The notes beneath the pieces are model-generated. The model did no database searches. It had not been told where the DNA came from and saw nothing but the letters and a program-made list of their open reading frames with translations. The translations under genes were made by a program, and so were the position numbers. 64,000 nt of DNA from Microbacterium sp. CH12i (lineage in GTDB: Bacteria; Actinomycetota; Actinomycetes; Actinomycetales; Microbacteriaceae). Positions 56,961 to 64,000 of the stretch are shown here, in pieces; position 1 is the stretch's first letter; the number at the start of each line of letters is the position of its first letter. The stretch covers positions 186,001 to 250,000 of the forward strand of contig NZ_JHET01000006.1 in assembly GCF_000685355.1 (NCBI RefSeq). The letters run 5' to 3'.

Positions 56961-58435
56961 GTGACTGCTTCTCCCGATGACCGTACCGCCCAGCCGGATG
57001 TTGTGAAGGACGACCCCTCGGTCACGCCCGACGCGGTCCCGTCCGCGGCGAAGAAGACCACGCCGCGAACCGCAGCAGCGGCTGCAGCAGCGAAGGCGGA
57101 AACGGCGAAGACCACAGCGGCGAAGGCTTCGGCTGCGAAGACCGCCGCCGCGAAGACCGCCGCCGCGAAGCAGGCCGCCGCACGCTCGGCAGCCAACCGA
57201 CGACCGCGAAGACGACTGCAGCGAAGACCGCTGCCGCGAAAGCTGCTGCGGCGAAGAGGGCGGCCGCGAAGACCGCGGCTGCGAAAGCGGCAGCAGCGAA
57301 GGCTGCCGAAGACGAGAAGGCTGCCGAAGATGGGAAGGCCGCCGAAGAGCTTGACGTCGTGAAGGCCGCCGAAGAGCTTGACGTCGAGCAGGCCGCCAAC
57401 AGCGTGCCTGAGCCGACGCCCATCACGAAGGCTCCTGCGCGCAAGCCGGCCGCCGCGCGTTCGCGCCCCACGGCGAAGCCCGCCGCTCGACCGAAGCCCG
57501 TTGTGTCTGCCGATGACGCCGCCCCCACCGCTGATGCGGTTTCATCGCCAGTCGTAGAGGCATCAGTAGAGGCGCCGGCTGAACCGGTCGTAGAGGATAT
57601 CGTCGCTGAGTCGCCTGTCGAGCTGGCCGCGACTCTGGCATCCGATGAAGACGTCCCCTCGACTGCCTCAGCCGCCGACGCGATTGTCATTCGTGGTCTC
57701 GTCAAAAAAACTTCGGCGATCACCGTGCGCTGAACGACATCAACCTCACGGTTCCAGCCGGCTCCTTTTACGGAATCGTGGGTCCGAACGGTGCCGGCAA
57801 GACCACCACGCTGTCGATTCTCGCCGGACTTTTACGCGCGAGCGCCGGCCAGGTCGTCGTCTGCGGCATCGACCAGGCGACCGACTCATTGGCTGCGAAG
57901 CGCATCATGGGTGTGTTGCCCGATCGCCTTCGCACCTTCGACAGGCTCACCGGCAGGCAGTTGCTGCACTATTACGGACTGCTCCGCGGGCTCTCCGCTG
58001 ACGTCATTGAGAAGCGCACCGCTGACCTTGCGCGTGCCTTCGACCTCGTTGATGCTCTCAGCCGCGTCGTCTCGGACTACTCCGCGGGTATGACCAAGAA
58101 GATCATGCTCGCCGGCGCCATGATTCACTCCCCGCGCGTGCTGGTCCTGGACGAACCCTTCGAATCTGTGGATCCGGTCTCCTCAGCAGTCATCCTCGAT
58201 ATCCTCCGTGCCTACGTTGCGCATGGTGGCACCGTCATCCTCTCCAGCCACGGCATGGATCTGGTCGAGCGCGTCTGCTCGCGAGTGGCGATCATCGTCG
58301 GGGGGAGACGTGCTGGCAGAGGGAACCGTCGAAGAGGTTCGTGCCGGTCAGACTCTGGAAGCGCGCTTCGTCGAGCTTTCCGGCGGCATCGGCGAGGTGG
58401 AGGGGCTCGAGTGGCTGCACACATTCTCCGACTAA
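56961..58435 (+). CDS. ABC transporter ATPase with long Lys/Ala-rich N-terminal extension, three frameshifts
   Basis: GTG 56961 follows TTAGGACG. The first 243 residues or so are low-complexity: an acidic start, about 100 residues of AAK/TAAAK repeats, an acidic KAAEELDV repeat, and an Ala/Pro/Val stretch. The ATPase domain then begins at AIVIRGLVKK, with Walker A GPNGAGKTTTL, a weak signature (DYSAGMTKKIMLA), Walker B (RVLVLDEPFESVD) and the H-loop LSSHGMD. Breaks are near 57195 (missing base), 57713 (missing base after an A run; expected KKTFGDHRALND) and 58303 (six G where five fit). The end is LEWLHTFSD at 58435. The permease gene overlaps it. Confidence 0.82.
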
Positions 58436-59976
58436 GGCTGGCGCTCATGCTCGGCGCCTTCCGTGGTGGAAGAGCCGTGCGAACACTACTGGGCTTCGCC
58501 GCGATCGTTATCGCCACTGTCGCCGTCTGCGTCGCCGTCCTGAGCCTTGGCAACGCACCCCTGGCCGTCGCGCGTGCCGTGATCGTGCTCGGTGGCGCGG
58601 CCATATTACTCGGCTTCCTTATCGGACCGATCCTCACCGGCACGGTCGATCAGCTTGATCCGAGGCGTTTCGGGGTTTTCGGTGTCGATGACCGTCAGAT
58701 GCTCTGGATTCTCGCGCTCGCTTCGCTCATCAGCATCCCGTCCTTGGCATTGCTCGCAGTCGGCGTCTGCGCTCTCGTCGTCGTCGTCGAGCTCGGGACG
58801 CCGTGGCCCATCGCCGCAGTCGCACTGCTGCTCGCAGTGGTCGCCTCGGCGCTCGCAGCACGTGTTGGGATGGCGCTCAGCGCCCTCCTGTTGCCAGAGC
58901 GACGTTCGCGAGAGCTCACCGCCCTGTTCGCGCTGGCGGTTGTTGTCGTGGCGTTCCCGGTGGCGGTGTTTCTGGCTTCGCTCGAATGGGATGGGCAAGT
59001 GCCGATCCCGGTGGCCGCTGTCACAGGAGTGATTGCTCTTACCCCGCTTGCGGCGATTCCCGGCTTCGCCTTCGCGATCGCTGCCGGTGATGTCGCAGGC
59101 ATGTGGCTCGGCGGCATCGTTGCCGGAGTGACCCTGGTGGCCTTGTGGATGCTGTGGTCGTGGCTGGTGCGCCGCCTACTGACCAGTACCGAACGTCCCG
59201 TGGCATCCCGCGAGCGGTCGGGGCTCGGCTGGTTCGCCCTGTTGCCAGCCAACGCTTTCGGAGCGATTGCCGCACGAAGCCTCGTCTACTGGCTGCGTGA
59301 TCGTCGCTACATCGTCAACATCATCGTCGTGCCGATCGCCGGTGTTCTCACGGTCTTCCCGCTGGTCGTCGCCGGCGTCCCGCTGTACATCGCAGCCCTC
59401 GTGCCGGTTCCCGTCATGGCCTTGTTCTTCGGGTGGCTGCCGCACAACGATGTGGCCTACGACTCGACAGCTTTCTGGACCCACGTTGCGAGCGGGGTGC
59501 GCGGACTTTCTGACCGCTTCGGACGCCTCATCCCGGTCGCGCTGGTCGCCATTCCGGTGCTCGCGATCGCTATCCCGCTCTCACTCGCTCTCGTCGAGAG
59601 CTGGTACCTGCTCCTGCCGATGATCGGTGTCGCGGCGAGCCTGTTCCTTTCGGGGCTTGGGCTCTCGAGCATCTCGTCGGTGGTGTCGCCGTACGCGGTC
59701 TCGCGGCCCGGCGACAGCCCGTTCCAGCAACCTCAGCGATCAGCATCCCGTGGCGGTTTCGGCCCCGCCAGCGCGTTCCTCGGGACGCTCATCGTCAGCG
59801 CACCGACCCTGTGGCTGTTCGTCATGACCATCATCGAGAACGGTGCGTACAATCCCACGACATTCTGGGTCGGGCTCGGGACGGGAGTTGCGATGCTCGC
59901 AATCGGCGCGCTCATCGGCGGACGCATCTACGATCGCGGCGGCGAACGGCTCATGGAGTTCGTTGAGACCGCTTGA
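58411..59976 (+). CDS. Large ABC exporter permease
   Basis: The 521-residue membrane protein has about twelve hydrophobic segments, arranged as two halves joined by a basic loop (RRLLTSTERPVASRERSG). GTG 58411 lies five bases after GGAGGGG and overlaps the ATPase gene by 25 bases; ATG 58447 is a less likely start. The family resembles ABC-2-type exporters of unknown substrate. The last segment is followed by GGRIYDRGGERLMEF. Confidence 0.8.
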   Translation: MAAHILRLRLALMLGAFRGGRAVRTLLGFAAIVIATVAVCVAVLSLGNAPLAVARAVIVLGGAAILLGFLIGPILTGTVDQLDPRRFGVFGVDDRQMLWILALASLISIPSLALLAVGVCALVVVVELGTPWPIAAVALLLAVVASALAARVGMALSALLLPERRSRELTALFALAVVVVAFPVAVFLASLEWDGQVPIPVAAVTGVIALTPLAAIPGFAFAIAAGDVAGMWLGGIVAGVTLVALWMLWSWLVRRLLTSTERPVASRERSGLGWFALLPANAFGAIAARSLVYWLRDRRYIVNIIVVPIAGVLTVFPLVVAGVPLYIAALVPVPVMALFFGWLPHNDVAYDSTAFWTHVASGVRGLSDRFGRLIPVALVAIPVLAIAIPLSLALVESWYLLLPMIGVAASLFLSGLGLSSISSVVSPYAVSRPGDSPFQQPQRSASRGGFGPASAFLGTLIVSAPTLWLFVMTIIENGAYNPTTFWVGLGTGVAMLAIGALIGGRIYDRGGERLMEFVETA

Positions 59977-60027
59977 GTGACGCCGCATCCGCCCCGCACC
60001 ATCGTCAGGACGGTTAGACTCACCGCT

Positions 60028-60294
60028 ATGAGTACTCCGCTGGACAGCCCCGATCAGGGCGGCGTGGCAACGCTCGATCGCGAACTGGAAGAACTTCTCA
60101 ACGAAGAGAACCTTGAGCCAGGCGACCACGAGCGCTTCTCGCACTATGTCAAAAAAGACAAGATTCTCGAGTCCGCGATGTCGGGTAAGCCGGTGCGCGC
60201 GCTGTGCGGCAAGAAGTGGACGCCGGGTCGCGATCCGGAGAAGTTCCCGATCTGCCCCACGTGCAAAGAGATCTACGAGTCGATGGTCGGCTGA
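60028..60294 (+). CDS. DUF3039 protein
   Basis: The 88-residue actinobacterial protein has a Cys-containing motif RALCGKKWTPGRDPEKFPICPTCKE, suggesting a small zinc site (CxxC plus an upstream Cys). ATG 60028 is chosen because upstream frame lacks homology. It is convergent with pncB. Function is unknown. Confidence 0.88.
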   Translation: MSTPLDSPDQGGVATLDRELEELLNEENLEPGDHERFSHYVKKDKILESAMSGKPVRALCGKKWTPGRDPEKFPICPTCKEIYESMVG

Positions 60295-60308
60295 GCGCCG
60301 ATTACTGG

Positions 60309-61634
60309 CTACTCTGCGTCGAGAAACACCGTCCGGATCGCAGGATCCGACTTGCTGAGCGCCAGCGCGCGCACCGGCATCTCTTCGCGTACCCGCATGT
60401 GGTGCTCGCGAGCGGATGCCGTGCCCTCCGCACCCTCGTAGGCGCGGTCGATTTCGCCTCCGTCAACCAGCGTGATCTGAAGCGGGCGGGCGTCAGAATG
60501 CTCTGCCGGCGTGCTCAGATCTTCGAAGCCGTCTGAGATGACGATGGTCTCTGCCGTAGCAACACCGTCGCGAAGCGTGCGGAAGGCAGCTTTGCGTCCG
60601 CCCTTTGAGCCCTTGTCCGTCGAGGCTTTCGCAACGCCGACCCACGCACCGGAAGAGTCCCTGCGAGCGACAAGCTTGTAGACCATGCCGGCTGTGGGGT
60701 AGCCAGAGCCAGTGACAACGGAGGTGCCGACCCCATACGAGTCGACAGGGGATGCCGCGAGAGCCGCGATCGCGTACTCGTCGAGGTCGCTCGTGACAGT
60801 GATTTTCGTGTCGGTCGCGCCGAGCTGGTCGAGCTGCGTGCGTACAGCTGCCGCGACGGTAGGCAGGTCGCCGGAGTCGAGGCGCACTCCGCCGAGTCCG
60901 GTGCCGGCGACCCGAATCGCTGTTTCGACACCCTTGCGGATGTCGTACGTGTCGACGAGCAGCGTGGTGTCGGTGCCGAGACTTTCGATCTGCGCCCGGA
61001 AGGCATCTTCTTCGGTGTCGTGCAGAAGCGTCCACGAGTGTGCGGCGGTGCCCATCGTTGGGATACCCCACTGCCGGCCCGCTTCGAGGTTGCTCGTCGC
61101 GCTGAAACCTGCGATGTGTGCGGCACGGGCCGCAGCAACCGCAGACCATTCTGCGGCTCGACGTGAGCCCATTTCGGCCAGGGGGCGTTCGCCAGCCGCA
61201 ATGCTCATCCGAGATGCGGCCGTGGCGATGGCAGAGTCATGGTTGAGCGCGCTGAGCGCCAGCGTCTCCAACACCACGGCATCGGCGAAGGAGCCCTCGA
61301 CCGTGAGGATAGGGGAGCCGGGAAAGTACAGCTCGCCCTCACGGTAGCCCTGGATGGATCCCGTGAAACGGTACTTCTCGAGGTACTTCAGCGTCTCGGC
61401 ATCCACCACATCGCCATCACGCAAGAATCGCAATTCATCGTCGCCGAAGCGGAAATCGCGCAGCAGCGAGAGTAGACGCCCTGTGCCGGCGACAACGCCG
61501 AAGCGTCGACCGCCGGGCAGGCGTCTGGCGAACAGTTCGAAGACGCTGGGCCGTGCGGCGGTGCCGTCACGCAGCGCGGCCGCCAGCATGGTGAGTTCGT
61601 ATCGGTCTGTGAGCAGCGCCGTCGACGAGGTCAT
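60309..61634 (-). CDS. pncB: Nicotinate phosphoribosyltransferase
   Basis: Joins nicotinate and PRPP in NAD salvage. The 441-residue protein contains [70 protein letters not shown], and [10 protein letters not shown], typical of the family. It starts at ATG 61634 and is divergent from murI. The frame is intact. Confidence 0.95.
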   Translation of the reverse strand: MTSSTALLTDRYELTMLAAALRDGTAARPSVFELFARRLPGGRRFGVVAGTGRLLSLLRDFRFGDDELRFLRDGDVVDAETLKYLEKYRFTGSIQGYREGELYFPGSPILTVEGSFADAVVLETLALSALNHDSAIATAASRMSIAAGERPLAEMGSRRAAEWSAVAAARAAHIAGFSATSNLEAGRQWGIPTMGTAAHSWTLLHDTEEDAFRAQIESLGTDTTLLVDTYDIRKGVETAIRVAGTGLGGVRLDSGDLPTVAAAVRTQLDQLGATDTKITVTSDLDEYAIAALAASPVDSYGVGTSVVTGSGYPTAGMVYKLVARRDSSGAWVGVAKASTDKGSKGGRKAAFRTLRDGVATAETIVISDGFEDLSTPAEHSDARPLQITLVDGGEIDRAYEGAEGTASAREHHMRVREEMPVRALALSKSDPAIRTVFLDAE

Positions 61635-61699
61635 GCGCTCAGCCTAGTGAGCGTGGCGGCACGCGCCGTTCGCAATGGCAGCAGGTAGGCTGGTTAGTC

Positions 61700-62565
61700 A
61701 TGAACGACGCACCCATCGGGATCTTCGACTCCGGTGTCGGTGGGCTTACGGTGGCTCGCGCGATCCGCGCTCAGCTGCCTCGTGAATCGCTCGTCTACAT
61801 CGGTGACACCGCACATTCGCCGTACGGACCGAAGCCCATCGCTGCGTCCGCCGCTACTCGCTCGAGGTGCTCGACACCCTTGTCGATCAGGGCGTGAAGA
61901 TGCTGGTCATCGCCTGCAATACGGCATCCGCAGCCATGCTCCGCGATGCGAGGGAGCGCTACGACGTACCCGTCGTCGAGGTCATCGGTCCGGCTGTGCG
62001 CCGCGCTGTCTCCACCACGCGCAATCGACGCATCGGCGTCATCGGAACGGCGGGCACGATCGGCTCCCGCGCGTATCAAGACATGCTCGAGGTCAACGAG
62101 CGCCTGGAAGTCTTCACCGCTGCCTGCCCGAGGTTTGTTGACTTCGTCGAGGCGGGGGTCACTGGCACCTCGGAGGTACTCGCCGTCGCCGAAGAATATC
62201 TGGCGCCGCTTCGCGACGCCGAAGTCGACACGCTCGTGCTCGGGTGCACCCATTACCCATTCCTGCGCGGCGCGATCAGCTACGTGATGGGGGAGGGCGT
62301 GACCCTCGTTTCCAGCGACGACGAAACTGCCGGTGATGTCTACCGGCAGCTCGTCCGCGGCAACCTGTTGGCCCCGCCGGATGCTCTCGCCAGTTATGTC
62401 TATGAGGCGACCGGCGAATCCACCGAAGAGTTCACGACGTTGGCCAACCGTCTGATGGGTGCTGAAGTGCGCAACGTTCAGCACGTGCAGACCGGTGTGA
62501 TCACACTTCCCGACCTGACAGAGCTGGCTGAGGCCGGCGTACAAAACCCCGAAGGAAATTCATGA
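61700..62565 (+). CDS. murI: Glutamate racemase, frameshifted
   Basis: Makes D-glutamate for peptidoglycan. The N-terminus is [19 protein letters not shown], with [15 protein letters not shown]. One base is missing near 61844, after which [16 protein letters not shown] follows. The two catalytic Cys are in [11 protein letters not shown] and [11 protein letters not shown]. It ends at 62565, overlapping rph (ATGA). The rebuilt length is about 288 residues, normal for the family. Confidence 0.94.
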
Positions 62566-63299
62566 CTGACATCGTCCGGGCCGACGGCCGCTCCGTTGAC
62601 CAGCTCCGTGAGATCACGATCGAACGAGGCTGGAGCGCACAGGCTGAGGGCTCAGCTCTCATCAGCTTCGGCGGCACGAAGGTGCTGTGCACGGCATCCT
62701 TCACCAACGGCGTGCCGCGCTGGCTCACCGGCAAGGGCAAGGGTTGGGTGACGGCGGAGTACGCAATGCTGCCCCGTGCGACCAACAGCCGCAACGACCG
62801 CGAGAGCGTCAAGGGCCGCATTGGCGGACGCACCCATGAGATCTCGCGTCTCATTGGCCGCGCGCTCCGCGCGGTTGTCGACACCAAGGCGCTGGGCGAG
62901 AATACGATCGTCATCGACTGCGACGTGCTGCAGGCCGACGGCGGCACCCGCACCGCCGCGATCACCGGCGCATACGTGGCGCTCGCCGATGCGATTGAGT
63001 GGGGCCGCAAGAAGAAGTTCATCGCCCAGAAGGCTCAGCCACTGCTCGACTCGGTCGCTGCGATCTCGGTCGGGATCATCGACGGCACTCCTATGCTCGA
63101 TCTGCCATACGTCGAAGACGTTCGTGCCGAGACCGACATGAACATCGTCGTCACCGGCCGTGGCCTGTTCGTTGAGGTGCAGGGCACCGCCGAGGGTGCA
63201 CCGTTCGACAAGCGCGAACTCGACGCGCTTCTTGAGCTCGGTCTCGCCGGCTGCGAGACGTTGAAGGGCCACCAGCTGGCAGCGCTTGCGGGCGAGTGA
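62562..63299 (+). CDS. rph: Ribonuclease PH
   Basis: Trims tRNA 3' ends by phosphorolysis. The 245-residue protein has the hallmark segment [20 protein letters not shown], followed by [36 protein letters not shown] and [20 protein letters not shown] 62562 overlaps the murI stop. The rdgB gene begins one base after its stop. Confidence 0.97.
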   Translation: MTDIVRADGRSVDQLREITIERGWSAQAEGSALISFGGTKVLCTASFTNGVPRWLTGKGKGWVTAEYAMLPRATNSRNDRESVKGRIGGRTHEISRLIGRALRAVVDTKALGENTIVIDCDVLQADGGTRTAAITGAYVALADAIEWGRKKKFIAQKAQPLLDSVAAISVGIIDGTPMLDLPYVEDVRAETDMNIVVTGRGLFVEVQGTAEGAPFDKRELDALLELGLAGCETLKGHQLAALAGE

Positions 63300-63300
63300 C

Positions 63301-63894
63301 ATGAAGGTCGTCCTCGCCACGCACAACGCGCACAAGATCACCGAGTTTCAGCAGATCGTGGCGATGACTCGCCCCGACCTCGAGGTCATCGGATATGACG
63401 GTCCGGAGCCGGTCGAAGACGGCGTGACCTTCGCCGAGAACGCCCTGATCAAGGCGCGCGCCGCCGCCGCGCATACCGGGCTCGCGGCATTCGCCGACGA
63501 TTCTGGTATCTGCGTGGATGTGCTCGGTGGTTCGCCGGGCATCTTCTCGGCGTACTGGGCTGGGCAGAAGAAGGACGCCACCGCGAACCTGGATCTGCTG
63601 CTAGACCAGCTCGCCGACATCGACGACCCGCACCGTACCGCGCAGTTCGTTTCCACAATCGCGCTGGTGACTCCGGACGGCGTCGAGCACACGGTTGCGG
63701 GGGTGTGGCCAGGTCGGCTCGCACGCGAGGCAGCGGGTGCCGGCGGTTTCGGCTACGACCCGATCTTCATCCCTGACGGCCAGTCAGAGGGTGCAGAGCG
63801 TACTGCGGCAGAGCTCACGGCGCACGAGAAGCAGTCGCAGTCGCATCGGGCCCGTGCCTTTGAGTCTTTCATCCCGCTTTTGAAGACGCTCTGA
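63301..63894 (+). CDS. rdgB: XTP/dITP diphosphatase (HAM1 family)
   Basis: Removes non-standard purine triphosphates. The 197-residue protein starts at ATG 63301, one base after rph. Motifs are KVVLATHNAHKITEFQQIV, VTFAENALIKARAAA, FADDSGICVDVLGGSPGIFS, GGFGYDPIFIPDG and SHRARAFESF. It completes the murI-rph-rdgB cluster. Confidence 0.96.
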   Translation: MKVVLATHNAHKITEFQQIVAMTRPDLEVIGYDGPEPVEDGVTFAENALIKARAAAAHTGLAAFADDSGICVDVLGGSPGIFSAYWAGQKKDATANLDLLLDQLADIDDPHRTAQFVSTIALVTPDGVEHTVAGVWPGRLAREAAGAGGFGYDPIFIPDGQSEGAERTAAELTAHEKQSQSHRARAFESFIPLLKTL

Positions 63895-64000
63895 CGTATA
63901 ACACACTGATTTTGAGGACCCGCTGTCGCTACTGAGAATTGTTACCCTTCCCGACTAGGGGAAACGGCCTCTGACGGCCGAGTTCTCTCGTAGCCTGGTG
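63895..64000. other. Intergenic tail of the window
   Basis: 106 bases after rdgB with a small inverted repeat (CGGCC-TCTGA-CGGCCG at about 63965-63980) and no gene start. TTGTTA near 63939 followed by TAGCCT near 63991 are weak promoter-like boxes with poor spacing. Nothing else is recognisable. Confidence 0.4.

Noticed and set aside
1..64000. tRNA, rRNA, CRISPR, prophage or insertion sequence
   Set aside because: No T-loop-like signature, rRNA motif, regular spaced repeats, integrase or transposase was seen on reading the gaps and frames.

Overview
The window is high-GC actinobacterial chromosome and most resembles a Microbacterium-type member of the Microbacteriaceae. This rests on gene content and order: glmU-prs, an sdhCDAB operon, a three-part acyl-CoA carboxylase set (biotin-carrier alpha chain, beta chain and a small epsilon chain), a cysteine-less LpdA-type flavoprotein, a DUF3039 protein, and murI-rph-rdgB. 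I see no rRNA, tRNA, CRISPR array, prophage or intact insertion sequence. It is ordinary core chromosome with a few accessory modules.

Layout. 1-7.1 kb: the glmU tail, prs, then an FMN-binding lipoprotein, ApbE and an RnfD/NqrB-FNR fusion that look like a trans-membrane flavin electron path, followed on the other strand by a two-component system. 7.2-15 kb: gnd, a 41-residue membrane protein, rplY, pth, trpS, an SRPBCC protein with two tandem DUF4166 proteins, and exonuclease III. 15-20.8 kb: a YihY/BrkB membrane protein, succinate dehydrogenase, manC. 20.9-29 kb: a nucleoside uptake and salvage operon (BMP lipoprotein, ABC ATPase, two permeases, cytidine deaminase, thymidine phosphorylase, adenosine deaminase), with its purine phosphorylase and hexose phosphomutase at 41-44 kb. 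29-33.3 kb: a polysaccharide deacetylase facing an operon of flavin monooxygenase, BASS-family transporter and SDR. 33.4-41.3 kb: a mannitol PTS locus with its own EI, HPr, orphan EIIB, PRD regulator and a second HPr. 43.9-54 kb: LpdA, the carboxylase subunits, Maf, an RNA methyltransferase, and a LuxR-type two-component system with a third membrane partner. 54-64 kb: an XRE regulator, small unknowns, an NTP-transferase, an ABC exporter with a very unusual Lys/Ala-rich N-terminus, pncB, murI, rph, rdgB.

Quality warning. At least 20 single-base frameshifts break genes across the window, including essential or central ones (glmU, murI, accD, ptsI, maf, exonuclease III). In each case the protein continues in another frame with no missing segment. 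Most are one-base deletions; two are extra bases in homopolymers. I read this as consensus-sequence error, not gene decay. Broken genes are therefore annotated over their full rebuilt span, with the shift position given.

The most interesting items are the flavin electron-transfer cassette (Ser instead of Thr at the likely flavinylation site, and an ApbE with no export signal), the ABC ATPase with a histone-H1-like N-terminal tail, the histidine-kinase partner with a degenerate ATPase-like domain, and the FMO-BASS-SDR operon.
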